Positions 1 through 8,883 are shown, counted from the stretch's first letter. The stretch: DNA of 64,000 nucleotides from Alteraquisediminimonas sediminicola (GCF_019740335.1 NZ_JAHXZS010000006.1:124001-188000); one strand, 5' to 3'. The notes: generated from the sequence alone by a model not told the origin. Made by a program: numbers and translations.

Positions 1-698
1 CACAAAGGGTCGTTCAGCTTTGCGATGAAAGTGGCATGACGGGCGAGTTCATCGACCGATGGTGGAAATAGCCGCGCCTCCCGATGCACCCGGGTGACCG
101 GTGCCGTCGGGCGTGATTGCCAGCTATCCGGTTCGGTGATGGCCGCCGCATCCACCAGTGATTCGGCCACAAGCTCCAACCCGATCTGACGCCCGCCCAG
201 CAATTCGACATAGAGCTGCGCCAGCAGCTGCGCGTCAATCAATGCGCCATGAAGCGTGCGCTGCGAACGGTCGATGCCATAACGCGAGCACAAGGCGTCG
301 AGCGAATGCTTTGCACCGGGATGGCGGCCACGGGCAATTTCAAGCGTATCGACCATGCGAGAGAGCGCCACTGGCTCAAGCCCGAGCTGGGCCAACTCAT
401 GATTGATGAAGCCGAAATCGAATCGCGCATTATGCGCAACCATCGGGGCATCACCGATAAATTCGAGGAAGTCCGTGACGATCATCCCGAACACCGGCTT
501 ATCCGACAGGAAGACGTCGCTCAAACCATGAACGGCCTGTGCCTCGGCGGGCATCGCGCGTTCGGGGTTGATGTAACAATGGAAGTGGCGGCCCGTTTCG
601 ACCCGGTTGACCAGTTCAATGCATCCGATTTCGACGAGCTTATGCCCGTCCTTCGGACTTAGGCCTGTTGTTTCAGTATCGAATACAATCTCGCGCAT
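1..698 (-). CDS. dnaQ: DNA polymerase III epsilon subunit (3'-5' proofreading exonuclease), C-terminus cut by window edge
   Basis: Proofreading exonuclease of the replicative polymerase. The protein opens MREIVFDTETTGL, which is the DEDD-family exonuclease I motif (Asp-x-Glu). The Exo II motif is HNARFDFGFIN at about residues 90-100, and the Exo III region (SLDALCSRYGID, then HGALIDAQLLAQLY) carries the catalytic His/Asp. About 232 residues are in the window. The reading frame is still open at base 1 in an NDPL(W) tail that resembles the usual C-terminus, so only a few residues should be missing. It is the last visible gene of the leftward ppsR-maf-aroE-coaE-dnaQ operon, 10 bp after coaE. Confidence 0.95.
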   Translation of the reverse strand, partial: MREIVFDTETTGLSPKDGHKLVEIGCIELVNRVETGRHFHCYINPERAMPAEAQAVHGLSDVFLSDKPVFGMIVTDFLEFIGDAPMVAHNARFDFGFINHELAQLGLEPVALSRMVDTLEIARGRHPGAKHSLDALCSRYGIDRSQRTLHGALIDAQLLAQLYVELLGGRQIGLELVAESLVDAAAITEPDSWQSRPTAPVTRVHREARLFPPSVDELARHATFIAKLNDPL

Positions 699-708
699 TA
701 CAGTCTTG

Positions 709-1305
709 TTATCGGACTCTCTTCGCTCGGATGCAAGCCACCACGCGACGAATTTGCGCCCGTGTATGGTTCAGGGTCCCGCCCGTATCGATGATGATAT
801 CGGCACGACGGCGTTTCTCTGCATCCGGCACCTGTAAATGGCGGATATGCGCGAATTTGGCGAGCGACATACCGGGCCGGGCCAGCACCCTGCGCCGTTG
901 TTTCCACACGGGTGCCGAGACAACGGCCACCAGATCGATCTCCCGCTGGTGTCCCTTTTCAAATAAAAGCGGGATATCGAGCACCACCATCGGCTTGGCA
1001 CGATGGCGACGCAGGAAATCGCGGCGCAGCTTTGCCACCGCCGGATGGACGATATGTTCCAATTGCCGCAAGCGTTCGGGATGACCCAGCACCATCTTGC
1101 CCAAGATTTGCCGATCAACGCCCTGTGGGCCGGTGGACCCCGGAAATGCCCGCTCGATCACCGGCAATAGACTGCCGCCCGGTCCTTGCAGTTGATGCAC
1201 CGCCGCATCGGCATCGAAGACCGGCACGCCACATATGCGGAAAAACGCGCTGGCAGCCGATTTTCCCATGCCGATGGAGCCGGTAAGGCCGATGATGGTC
1301 GTCAT
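709..1305 (-). CDS. coaE: dephospho-CoA kinase
   Basis: Catalyses the last step of coenzyme A synthesis, ATP-dependent 3'-phosphorylation of dephospho-CoA. The 198-residue length is normal for CoaE. It begins MTTIIGLTGSIGMGKS, with the Walker A P-loop at about residues 7-15, followed by VFDADAAVHQL (DAD motif) and LDIPLLFEKG in the substrate-binding/lid region. The frame stays open upstream, but this ATG overlaps the aroE stop by four bases (ATGA), the same coupling used through the operon, and places the P-loop at the expected N-terminal position. Confidence 0.95.
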   Translation of the reverse strand: MTTIIGLTGSIGMGKSAASAFFRICGVPVFDADAAVHQLQGPGGSLLPVIERAFPGSTGPQGVDRQILGKMVLGHPERLRQLEHIVHPAVAKLRRDFLRRHRAKPMVVLDIPLLFEKGHQREIDLVAVVSAPVWKQRRRVLARPGMSLAKFAHIRHLQVPDAEKRRRADIIIDTGGTLNHTRAQIRRVVACIRAKRVR

Positions 1306-2141
1306 GACGTCAGTATGTCGCGCAACTCGGCATCGCGTTCGCGCGGCGGCGACATGCCGAAGAACAATTCGAACGCGCGGGCTGCCTGACCGATCAGCAT
1401 TTCCAGCCCGTCGATCACCGCATTGCCGCGCGCGCGCGCCTCGGCCAGCAACGCTGTTTCCAGCGGGGCATAGACAATGTCGTTGACGATGGCCGCCACC
1501 GGTAAATGATCGAGTCGGATCGGCAAGGCGGGCTGGCCCTGCATGCCAAGCGAGGTGGCATTGACCAACACCGCCGCATTTTCGAGCGCCATATCGGCGT
1601 TTTCCCAATCACACGCGGTGAGATTTATCCCCATATCCACCGCAATTTCGGCAATGCGCGATTGGTTGCGATTGATCATCACGATGTCGTTGCAGCCAAG
1701 ATCGCACAACGCCGCCACAATCGCACGCGATGCGCCGCCCGCGCCCAGTACCACCGCCCTGCCACCGCGATAGCCCTTGGCAACCAAGGGCAAGGCGAAG
1801 CCGATGACATCGCTATTATCGCCGAATAAGCTGCTGTCATCCTGCCGGACGACGCAATTTACCGCGCCGACCCGCGCCGCCAGCGGCGATAATTGGTTGC
1901 AATAGGCCATGACCGCCTGTTTATGGGGTACGGTGACATTGCATCCGCGCCATAACGGGTCGGCTTGATGCGTCGCGAGATAGGTCTGCACATCCGGACT
2001 ATGCACAAGCTCAGCCCGATAATCGACATCCAGCCCCAGACATTTGGCCCAAAACAGATGTATTTTCGGAGATTTGGATTGGGCAATCGGATCGCCGATG
2101 ACATTTGCATAGTTTTGGGCAGTGGTTGAGACTGTTGTCAT
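1302..2141 (-). CDS. aroE: shikimate dehydrogenase
   Basis: NADP-dependent reduction of 3-dehydroshikimate to shikimate in aromatic amino-acid synthesis. The 279-residue protein has the N-terminal substrate motif IGDPIAQSKSPKIH (catalytic Lys region TVPHKQAV near residue 73) and the nucleotide-binding loop VLGAGGASRAIVAAL at about 131-145. The NRNQSR segment after it is typical of NADP-binding AroE. It overlaps maf upstream and coaE downstream by ATGA, so it is translationally coupled. Confidence 0.95.
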   Translation of the reverse strand: MTTVSTTAQNYANVIGDPIAQSKSPKIHLFWAKCLGLDVDYRAELVHSPDVQTYLATHQADPLWRGCNVTVPHKQAVMAYCNQLSPLAARVGAVNCVVRQDDSSLFGDNSDVIGFALPLVAKGYRGGRAVVLGAGGASRAIVAALCDLGCNDIVMINRNQSRIAEIAVDMGINLTACDWENADMALENAAVLVNATSLGMQGQPALPIRLDHLPVAAIVNDIVYAPLETALLAEARARGNAVIDGLEMLIGQAARAFELFFGMSPPRERDAELRDILTS

Positions 2142-2734
2142 GACGTCAAAATTCCCTCTGCCCGCAGGGCCTGTAACAAGGGCAGCAACGGAAGACCCAT
2201 GATGGCAAAATGATTGCCTTCGATCCGTTCAAATAATTGCGCGCCGCGCCCTTCGATCTGATAGCCGCCGACGCACCAGCGCACTTCGTCCCATTCCCGT
2301 TCGATATAATCCGCTATAAATGCAGCACTTAACGGACGGACAGACATGCGGACCCGTTCGACATGCTGCCAAATAACTTGCCCTGAACGCACCAATACGG
2401 CGGCGCTGATCAATTCATGGGTTCGGCCCGCCATGTGCGCCAATTGCCCAGCCAGATCATCCTTGTCCTTTGCCTTGTCGAGCATCGTCCCGTCATCCAG
2501 CGCTAACGTCTGGTCGCTGCCGAGAATCAACGCACCGGGATGGGATTCAGTGAGGGCGAGCGCCTTGAATTCAGCCAGATGCAAAGCCAGCGCCGCCGGG
2601 TCCTGATTGGCGGTGCGGAACAATGCCTTGGCAGCGTCTTCATCCGCATCGGGCAAGATGACCTCATAAGGGACCGCCGCCGCGCGCAGAATGGCCTGCC
2701 GCGATGCGCTGCGTGAAGCGAGAATCAGAGTCAT
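2138..2734 (-). CDS. maf: Maf-family nucleoside triphosphate pyrophosphatase
   Basis: House-cleaning enzyme that hydrolyses non-canonical or modified nucleoside triphosphates. The 198-residue protein starts MTLILASRSASRQAIL, the Maf signature S-x-S-x-R-x-x-x-L. It continues with the acidic cluster PDADEDAAK and GSDQTLALD near residue 72, a conserved catalytic Asp region. The C-terminal region GLPLLPLLQALR is characteristic. Whether it prefers dTTP/UTP or 7-methyl-GTP cannot be told here. It is coupled to ppsR and aroE by ATGA overlaps. Confidence 0.92.
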   Translation of the reverse strand: MTLILASRSASRQAILRAAAVPYEVILPDADEDAAKALFRTANQDPAALALHLAEFKALALTESHPGALILGSDQTLALDDGTMLDKAKDKDDLAGQLAHMAGRTHELISAAVLVRSGQVIWQHVERVRMSVRPLSAAFIADYIEREWDEVRWCVGGYQIEGRGAQLFERIEGNHFAIMGLPLLPLLQALRAEGILTS

Positions 2735-3555
2735 GTCGTCGTCGATTCCATCCGTCGCAAATTATGGACATTGATGATGGCGGCCGCCGTTTCTTCAATC
2801 GAACGCCGCGTCACATCAATTACCGGCCAGTCATTATCCGCGAATAATCGACGCGCATAGGTCAGTTCGCGATTGATCGCCTCTTGATCGACATAAGCGG
2901 TTTCCGGTGATTGATTGAGCGACAGCAGGCGATTACGCCGCACCTGCAATAATCGGTCCGCACCGGTCGTCAGACCAACGACCAATGGATGTTTGAGATG
3001 GAACAGGGCGGGGGGAGGCGGCGATTCCACAACAATCGGGATATTGGCGACCTTATATCCCTTATTCGCGAGATAAATGGCGGTGGGCGTTTTGCTCGAT
3101 CGCGACACCCCGGCAAGGATGATATCGGCTTGTTCCCAATTTTCAGGGGCGACGCCATCATCATGGGCGATAGTGTAGCTGATCGCCTCGACCCGTGCGA
3201 AATAGGCCGCATCGAGCATATGCTGCTGCCCCGGTCGCGCCTTGGCCTGTTGACCCAACATCCGCGATAATGCGTCCAGCACCGGATCGAGCGCGGGCAC
3301 CAAGGGCAGACTCATCCGTTCGCCATGGGCCTCCAACTTTTGCCTGACATCGAGATTGACCAAGGTATAGATGATCAGGCCCGGTTGTGCCGCAATTTCA
3401 GTCATGATGCGGTCAAGATGACCTTCGCTGCGCACCATCGGCCAGAAATGTTTGATCGCTTCGACGCCATCAAATTGGGCAAGGGCCGCCTTGGCGATGT
3501 TTTCCAGGGTTTCGCCGGTAGAATCCGACACAAGATGGACGTGCAATATGGTCAT
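2731..3555 (-). CDS. ppsR: PEP synthase/pyruvate phosphate dikinase regulatory kinase-pyrophosphorylase (DUF299)
   Basis: Bifunctional ADP-dependent kinase and Pi-dependent pyrophosphorylase controlling PPDK or PEP synthetase. The 274-residue protein starts MTILHVHLVSDSTGETL and carries the P-loop GVSRSSKTPTAIYLANKG near residues 148-165, both hallmarks of the DUF299 family. Its target (ppdK or ppsA) is not in the window, so the exact partner is not known. It is the first gene of the leftward operon and starts at the edge of the probable replication origin; DUF299-maf-aroE-coaE-dnaQ beside the origin is a conserved alphaproteobacterial order. Confidence 0.93.
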   Translation of the reverse strand: MTILHVHLVSDSTGETLENIAKAALAQFDGVEAIKHFWPMVRSEGHLDRIMTEIAAQPGLIIYTLVNLDVRQKLEAHGERMSLPLVPALDPVLDALSRMLGQQAKARPGQQHMLDAAYFARVEAISYTIAHDDGVAPENWEQADIILAGVSRSSKTPTAIYLANKGYKVANIPIVVESPPPPALFHLKHPLVVGLTTGADRLLQVRRNRLLSLNQSPETAYVDQEAINRELTYARRLFADNDWPVIDVTRRSIEETAAAIINVHNLRRMESTTT

Positions 3556-3845
3556 GATCGGAAAAGTCTGTGGATAAAGCCGGGAGAACGCAAGGCAAAA
3601 CCATCACGGATATGGGCTGCTGTATAATCCGGACATCGGTTCGACTGGAATATCAAGGGTTGTCCACAGGGGGATGATCTTATCCACAGACTGTGAATCA
3701 TTGGGACGAAAGCAACGACTCTGTGGACTCGCGTGAGAGTCCGATCTGTCAAACTGTTGGCATTTTCGACTGGATCGCCTAATCCCCGCTGTCAGCGCCA
3801 CCTACTACAGTCTACAATCTTAAATTCTCTTACTTGGATTCATAG
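3556..3845. other. probable chromosomal replication origin (oriC)
   Basis: This 290-bp non-coding stretch between divergent ppsR and hemE holds two perfect DnaA boxes (TTATCCACA): one on the minus strand at 3569-3577 and one on the plus strand at 3680-3688. Near matches are TTGTCCACA at 3660-3668 and TGTGAATCA (minus-strand TGATTCACA) around 3692-3700. Four GANTC (CcrM methylation) sites occur at 3695, 3726, 3737 and 3837. An AT-rich segment lies at about 3811-3845. A half-conserved CtrA-like TTAA-N7-TACT is at 3820-3834. hemE next to the origin is the arrangement known from Caulobacter and Rickettsia. The call rests on boxes plus synteny; GC-skew could not be computed from this window. Confidence 0.82.
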
Positions 3846-4874
3846 ATGTCAGTCGAAAAACCGTTGCTCGCCGTCTTGCGTGGAAAAAAGCAAGATATCC
3901 CGCCGATGTGGCTGATGCGACAGGCTGGACGCTATTTGCCGGAATATCGTGCGTTGCGCGCGGAAAAAGGCGGGTTCCTCGAATTGGTGGAAGACAGCCC
4001 ATCGGCCGCCGAAGTAACGTTGCAGCCGATCAAGCGCTTTGATTTCGATGGCGCGATCCTGTTTTCCGACATTCTGGTGATCCCTTATGCCATGGGCCAG
4101 CGTTTGTGGTTTGAAGAGGGCGAAGGTCCTCGTCTTGCCCCGACGATGATCGATGCGACGCTGGATAGCCTTGTGCCGGTGCCAGGGCGGCTGGACCCGG
4201 TCTATGAGACGATCCGGTTGGTCAAGGCCGCATTGGCCCCCGAAAAGACGTTTCTTGGCTTTGCGGGCAGTCCCTGGACGATTGCGACCTATATGGTTGC
4301 GGGTCAGGGCAGCAAGGAACAAGCCCCGGCACGACGCTTGGCCTATCGTGACCCGCAAGCATTCCAGCATTTGATCGATGCGATTGTGGCAATGACCGTC
4401 GATTATCTCGATGGGCAGATTGTGGCAGGCGTCGATGCGATCCAGTTGTTCGATAGCTGGGCGGGAAGTCTTTCACCTGCGCAGTTCGAACAATGGGTGA
4501 TTGCGCCGAACCGGGCGATTGTCGATCAATTGCGCGCGCGCCATCCGAGAACGCCGATTATTGGCTTTCCAAAGGGTGCAGGCGGCAAGCTCGCGGCTTA
4601 TGCGGCGGGTACGAATGTCGATGCATTGGGGCTGGATGAAACCGTTGATCCCAAATGGGCGGACAAGATTTTGCCGCCGGGTTTGCCGGTGCAGGGTAAT
4701 CTCGACCCGCTCGCGCTGATTGCCGGTGGCGAGGCATTGCGCGGGGCCGTTGAAAATATCCGCTTGGCCTTTGCCGATCGACCGCATATTTTCAATCTCG
4801 GTCACGGCATCCAACAAGATACGCCGATTGCCCATGTCGAAGAGCTGGTGAAACTGGTCAGGACGGGTCGCTAA
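3846..4874 (+). CDS. hemE: uroporphyrinogen decarboxylase
   Basis: Decarboxylates uroporphyrinogen III to coproporphyrinogen III in heme synthesis. The 342-residue protein has the N-terminal signature PPMWLMRQAGRYLPEYR, the catalytic Asp region FSDILVIPYAMG near 75-86, GFPKGAGGK, and the C-terminal NLGHGIQQDTP motif, all conserved. It reads away from the probable origin, and its stop codon shares a base with the hemJ start (TAATG), so the two heme genes are coupled. Any promoter must lie inside the origin region. Confidence 0.97.
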   Translation: MSVEKPLLAVLRGKKQDIPPMWLMRQAGRYLPEYRALRAEKGGFLELVEDSPSAAEVTLQPIKRFDFDGAILFSDILVIPYAMGQRLWFEEGEGPRLAPTMIDATLDSLVPVPGRLDPVYETIRLVKAALAPEKTFLGFAGSPWTIATYMVAGQGSKEQAPARRLAYRDPQAFQHLIDAIVAMTVDYLDGQIVAGVDAIQLFDSWAGSLSPAQFEQWVIAPNRAIVDQLRARHPRTPIIGFPKGAGGKLAAYAAGTNVDALGLDETVDPKWADKILPPGLPVQGNLDPLALIAGGEALRGAVENIRLAFADRPHIFNLGHGIQQDTPIAHVEELVKLVRTGR

Positions 4875-5323
4875 TGGCTGATTATGCCGGATATTTGGGA
4901 AATGCCTATCTGTGGGTGAAATCTGCCCATGTCATTTTCGTCATTTTCTGGATGGCCGGCATGTTCATGCTGCCGCGTTATTTTGTCTATCATCATGCGG
5001 TAATACCGGGATCGCCCGAAGATAAGCTCTGGATTGAGCGCGAACGCCGGTTGTTGTGCATCATCGTCAATCCGGCGATGATTATTGCCTGGATTTTCGG
5101 GCTGATGCTGGCGTTTAATCTGGGATGGGAAGGGGGCTGGCTCTATGCCAAAGTCATTCTCATTCTGGCCTTCAGTGGCTTTCATGGCTGGTTATCGAAA
5201 TTACGTAAGCAATTCATCGCCGGGCAACGTCCGGTGACGGAACGGCGGTTGCGCTTGCTCAATGAAATTCCCGGTATTGTCATTGCGTTGGCGGTCATTC
5301 TGGTGATTGTCCGTCCGTTCTAG
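4874..5323 (+). CDS. hemJ: protoporphyrinogen IX oxidase HemJ
   Basis: Membrane enzyme that oxidises protoporphyrinogen IX to protoporphyrin IX, replacing HemG/HemY in many alphaproteobacteria. The 149-residue protein has four predicted transmembrane segments. It contains KSAHVIFVIFWMAGMFMLPRYFVYHH with the conserved histidines near residues 19 and 40, and GFHGWLSKLRK near 101-110. Coupling to hemE supports the heme role. Length and motifs fit the UPF0093/HemJ family. Confidence 0.92.
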   Translation: MADYAGYLGNAYLWVKSAHVIFVIFWMAGMFMLPRYFVYHHAVIPGSPEDKLWIERERRLLCIIVNPAMIIAWIFGLMLAFNLGWEGGWLYAKVILILAFSGFHGWLSKLRKQFIAGQRPVTERRLRLLNEIPGIVIALAVILVIVRPF

Positions 5324-5359
5324 ATATCTGCCTTGGCGGATTCTATCAGCGCGATACTC

Positions 5360-5388
5360 TTGACTTGATTCTGGTAGCGTCATAGGAC
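5360..5388 (+). promoter_or_regulatory. possible sigma-70-type promoter for rho
   Basis: TTGACT (5360-5365), a 17-bp spacer and TAGGAC (5383-5388) lie about 155 bp upstream of the rho start. The -35 is good and the -10 poor, as is common in alphaproteobacteria. It would give a leader of about 145 nt containing the hairpin at 5401-5419. This is pattern matching only. Confidence 0.35.
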
Positions 5389-5400
5389 GAGCCAAGTTCA

Positions 5401-5419
5401 GAGCGGCGTCCTGCCGCTC
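5401..5419 (+). promoter_or_regulatory. hairpin in the rho leader or hemJ 3' region
   Basis: A perfect 7-bp stem, GAGCGGC / GCCGCTC, encloses a 5-nt loop. There is no U-tract, so it is not a standard intrinsic terminator. It sits 123 bp before rho, in a 219-bp gap with no gene. It could be part of an autoregulatory rho leader or an mRNA 3' stabiliser for hemJ. Confidence 0.4.
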
Positions 5420-5542
5420 CTGTCTGTTGAAGCCACTCCTTTGAAGACGATCCCGTAAGGGATAGCACATCATCAAAGCTGTTTTGGCGTTTGCTTCAAT
5501 AACCTCATTTCCGAACAATCAATTTATATTCCGGGTAACCCC

Positions 5543-6799
5543 ATGCATCTGCAAGACTTGAAGAAAAAGACTCCCGCCGAACTGGTTTCCATGGCCGAGG
5601 AACTGGGCGTCGAAGGCGCATCGACCATGCGTAAGCAGGATCTGATGTTCGCCATTCTCAAGGTTGAGGCCGAAAATGGTACGCAGATCATGGGGATCGG
5701 GACGATTGAAGTGTTGCAGGATGGCTTTGGCTTTCTGCGTTCGCCCGAAGCCAATTATCTTGCCGGACCGGATGATATTTATGTCTCGCCCAATCAGGTT
5801 CGCAAATATGGTCTGCGCACCGGCGATACGGTTGAAGGCGAAATTCGGGGTCCGAAGGATGGCGAGCGCTATTTTGCCCTTACGCGCCTCACCAGCGTCA
5901 ATTTCGATGATCCGGACGTTGTGCGCCATCGCGTCAATTTCGACAATCTGACGCCGCTCTATCCGGACGAGAAGCTTAATCTCGATACGCTTGATCCAAC
6001 GGTTAAAGATAAATCAGCCCGGGTGATCGATCTGGTCAGCCCGCAGGGCAAGGGCCAGCGTGCCCTGATCGTGGCGCCGCCGCGCGTTGGTAAGACGGTC
6101 TTGTTGCAGAATATCGCCAAGGCGATCACCGACAATCACCCGGAAGTGTTCTTGATCGTGTTGTTGATCGATGAACGTCCGGAAGAAGTCACCGACATGC
6201 AGCGTTCGGTCAAGGGCGAGGTGATTTCCTCGACCTTCGACGAACCGGCATCGCGCCACGTGCAGGTCGCTGAAATGGTGATTGAAAAGGCTAAGCGTCT
6301 GGTCGAGCATAAAAAGGATGTGGTGATCCTGCTCGATTCCATCACCCGTCTGGGCCGTGCGTACAACACCGTGGTGCCATCATCGGGCAAGGTGTTGACC
6401 GGCGGTGTTGATGCCAATGCACTACAGCGGCCAAAGCGCTTCTTCGGTGCAGCGCGCAATATTGAAGAGGGTGGTTCACTCTCCATCATCGCCACTGCGC
6501 TGATCGATACCGGCAGCCGCATGGATGAAGTGATCTTTGAAGAATTCAAGGGCACCGGCAACTCGGAAATCGTGCTTGATCGCAAGGTTGCAGACAAGCG
6601 CATCTTCCCGGCGCTGGATGTCGGCAAGTCCGGCACCCGTAAGGAAGAACTGCTGGTCGACAAGGCCAAGCTGTCGAAAATGTGGGTCTTGCGTCGTATT
6701 CTGATGCAGATGGGCACGATCGATGCGATGGAATTCCTGCTCGACAAGATGAAGGATTCGAAGACCAACGAAGATTTCTTCGACTCGATGAATCAATAG
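5543..6799 (+). CDS. rho: transcription termination factor Rho
   Basis: Hexameric RNA-dependent ATPase that terminates transcription. The 418-residue protein has an N-terminal Rho helical domain ([23 protein letters not shown]), an OB-fold RNA-binding domain at about 50-120 (GFGFLRSP), Walker [10 protein letters not shown] at 178-186 and Walker [11 protein letters not shown]. The Q- and R-loop regions follow ([20 protein letters not shown]). The start is fixed by the canonical N-terminus; there is no strong Shine-Dalgarno. Length and motifs are typical. Confidence 0.98.
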   Translation: MHLQDLKKKTPAELVSMAEELGVEGASTMRKQDLMFAILKVEAENGTQIMGIGTIEVLQDGFGFLRSPEANYLAGPDDIYVSPNQVRKYGLRTGDTVEGEIRGPKDGERYFALTRLTSVNFDDPDVVRHRVNFDNLTPLYPDEKLNLDTLDPTVKDKSARVIDLVSPQGKGQRALIVAPPRVGKTVLLQNIAKAITDNHPEVFLIVLLIDERPEEVTDMQRSVKGEVISSTFDEPASRHVQVAEMVIEKAKRLVEHKKDVVILLDSITRLGRAYNTVVPSSGKVLTGGVDANALQRPKRFFGAARNIEEGGSLSIIATALIDTGSRMDEVIFEEFKGTGNSEIVLDRKVADKRIFPALDVGKSGTRKEELLVDKAKLSKMWVLRRILMQMGTIDAMEFLLDKMKDSKTNEDFFDSMNQ

Positions 6800-6808
6800 G
6801 ATAGATCG

Positions 6809-7531
6809 ATGATATTCGAACTTTTTGCAGTGGCGGGTCAGGCCGTACCGGGCCTTGGTTCACCAGCGGAAATCTGGAGTCATATCGTCACCGATTTCTC
6901 CAATATTAGTAGCCCTACCGCGTTTTCTGCATTCATGCAGGTATTGCTGATCGACATTACCCTTGCAGGCGATAATGCGATTGTTGTCGGCGCGCTTGCG
7001 GCGGGTCTGCCTGTTGCACAGCGCAAGAAAGTCATTCTGATCGGCATCATGGCCGCGCTGGTGCTGCGTATTGTGTTTGCCTTGATGGTGAGCTGGCTGC
7101 TGGGCATTGTCGGTCTGGTGCTGGCAGGCGGCATCTTGTTGTTGTGGGTCGCATGGAAAATGTATCGCGACCTGCATCATAGCTCGGAATCGCCCGGTTC
7201 GCCTGAAATTCAGGGGGATGAGCATAGCGGTATCTCTGCGGCGAAGAGCTTTGCTGCGGCGGCTTGGGCGGTGGCAGTGGCCGACGTATCCATGAGCCTT
7301 GATAATGTGCTGGCGGTTGCGGGTGCAGCCCGCGAACATCCCGGTATTTTGATGATCGGCCTTGTGCTTTCCGTTGCGCTAATGGGCTTGGCCGCAAATA
7401 TGATCGCCCAATGTATCGAGCGTTATCGCTGGATTGCGTGGGTTGGCCTTGCCGTGATCGTCTATGTCGCTGGCAAGATGATCTGGGAAGGGTTTCACGA
7501 AGTGCAGCCGCATGTGATGCTGTTGATCTGA
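6809..7531 (+). CDS. TerC/YjbE-family integral membrane protein (putative metal transporter)
   Basis: The 240-residue protein has about seven hydrophobic segments and the family's repeated acidic motifs, LAGDNAIVVGALA near residue 52 and SLDNVLAVAG near 160, each with an Asp-Asn pair inside the membrane. TerC-family proteins have been linked to manganese efflux and co-metalation of exported proteins; the substrate here is inferred only. It lies 9 bp after rho and is followed by a strong terminator, so it may be read through from rho. Confidence 0.85.
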   Translation: MIFELFAVAGQAVPGLGSPAEIWSHIVTDFSNISSPTAFSAFMQVLLIDITLAGDNAIVVGALAAGLPVAQRKKVILIGIMAALVLRIVFALMVSWLLGIVGLVLAGGILLLWVAWKMYRDLHHSSESPGSPEIQGDEHSGISAAKSFAAAAWAVAVADVSMSLDNVLAVAGAAREHPGILMIGLVLSVALMGLAANMIAQCIERYRWIAWVGLAVIVYVAGKMIWEGFHEVQPHVMLLI

Positions 7532-7551
7532 ACCACCTTATTCTTACATAA

Positions 7552-7584
7552 AAAAGGGGTCCCAATCGGGGCCCCTTTTCTTTT
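7552..7584. terminator. bidirectional intrinsic terminator
   Basis: A 12-bp stem, AAAAGGGGTCCC (7552-7563) with GGGGCCCCTTTT (7568-7579), has one G-T wobble and loop AATC. T-rich sequence follows on the plus strand and the A-run gives a T-tract on the minus strand. It ends both the rightward TerC gene and the leftward hydrolase gene. Confidence 0.9.
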
Positions 7585-7615
7585 GTGTCGAGTGCGCGTC
7601 TAAGACCTAATTGAA

Positions 7616-8317
7616 TCAGGCCAGATGCTGCGCAAAAAAGTCTCGGGTGCGGGCATCCGCCAATTGGGCGCCTTCTTCATGGCGACGATTGCCCATTTCT
7701 GCCGCAAAACCGTGATCCAGCCCGGCATAGTCGTGCAAGACGACTTTTGGATGATCATCCAGCCCGGCATGCATGGTGGCCTGTGCTTCAACCGGGACAA
7801 AGCCATCGGCGGTGGGGATGTGCAGCATTAGCGGATGGGCAATAGCGTGGGACTCGTTCAGCATCTGATCGATCATCACGCCATAATAGCCGACAGAGGC
7901 ATCGATATCCGTCCGGGCGGCGGTCATGTATGCGAGCTTTCCGCCGAGGCAATAGCCCACGCATCCGACCTTGGCGACCGGGGCAAGGCCATCAATCCCG
8001 GCTCGAATTGCGCGAATGGTCGCTTCGATATCCTGCACGCCGTCATTGGCATCATAGACACCGAAATAGCCGAAGGCTTCCTGCAGTTCCGCCTCTATAT
8101 CTGCATCCAATTCGATGCCGGGCTTGATCCGCCAGAACAGGTCCGGGGCAACCGCGAGATAGCCGAGCTTGGCCCAATTGTCGCATTTCTGACGGATGCC
8201 CGCGTTTACGCCAAAGATTTCCTGAATCACGATAATCGCAGCCTTGGGTGTCCCGGCAGGCTTGGCGACATAGGCGTTGAAGCTGGCGCTATGATCGAAG
8301 GTGGCAATCTTGGTCAT
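7616..8317 (-). CDS. dienelactone hydrolase family protein
   Basis: Alpha/beta-hydrolase of 233 residues with the dienelactone-hydrolase nucleophile motif GYCLGG (Cys123), acid Asp171 in TADGFVPV, His202 in AGLDHGF and the family Glu33 in IQEIFGVN. Members cleave dienelactones or related esters; the substrate is unknown here as no aromatic-degradation genes are nearby. The start at MTKIATFDHS overlaps the ogt stop by four bases (ATGA), and the next upstream in-frame start would extend far into ogt. Confidence 0.88.
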   Translation of the reverse strand: MTKIATFDHSASFNAYVAKPAGTPKAAIIVIQEIFGVNAGIRQKCDNWAKLGYLAVAPDLFWRIKPGIELDADIEAELQEAFGYFGVYDANDGVQDIEATIRAIRAGIDGLAPVAKVGCVGYCLGGKLAYMTAARTDIDASVGYYGVMIDQMLNESHAIAHPLMLHIPTADGFVPVEAQATMHAGLDDHPKVVLHDYAGLDHGFAAEMGNRRHEEGAQLADARTRDFFAQHLA

Positions 8318-8820
8318 CGCATTGTCCGTTCTCGTTGTGTTGATTCGAAATGAAGAAGCCATTTCTTGGTGTTGGCACCTTCCCCTGCGGAATAATGCCC
8401 GATCACGCCATTGGCGGCAATCACCCGATGACAAGGAATGATGATGGGAAAGGGGTTACGGCGACAGGCCGAACCAATAGCTCTTGGACCGGAATCGAAT
8501 TGGCGGGCCAATTGGCCATAGCTGGCGGTGTCACCGTAAGAAATGCTGGCGATTGCATCTCGCATCACCTGCCCACGCAGCGTTTTCACAGGTGCAACCG
8601 GGAGCTTGAAAACCTGTCTTTGACCCGTAAAATATTGGTCAAATTGTCTTATCGTTTCATCGACAAGCCTATTGCTGGTGTGCTGATCGGACGTGCGCGC
8701 AGATGCATTGCTGATAATCGAGAGCGATACCAGCCAATCGTCATTCGCCGAGATATGAATCATCCCGATCGGCGATTGCCAATGCCCGGATGATGACCTT
8801 TGCTCTAATCGCCTATCCAT
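8314..8820 (-). CDS. ogt: methylated-DNA--protein-cysteine S-methyltransferase
   Basis: Suicide repair protein that removes O6-alkyl groups from guanine. The 168-residue protein has the active-site motif IIPCHRVI (acceptor Cys130) preceded by the conserved RNPFPI. YGDTASYGQLA and RAIGSACRRNP form the helix-turn-helix and arginine finger of the DNA-binding domain. The N-terminal domain is short and divergent. It is coupled to the downstream hydrolase by an ATGA overlap. Confidence 0.93.
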   Translation of the reverse strand: MDRRLEQRSSSGHWQSPIGMIHISANDDWLVSLSIISNASARTSDQHTSNRLVDETIRQFDQYFTGQRQVFKLPVAPVKTLRGQVMRDAIASISYGDTASYGQLARQFDSGPRAIGSACRRNPFPIIIPCHRVIAANGVIGHYSAGEGANTKKWLLHFESTQRERTMR

Positions 8821-8883
8821 AGACCTGCCTCATCAAAGTCGATAACATCAGTCTATCAGTTAATGGCGAGGAGAACAGCAGCC

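Noticed and set aside
5530-5560. GTAACC just before the rho start as an ECF promoter
   Set aside because: No CGAA at 16 bp and it overlaps the start codon region, so it cannot drive rho.
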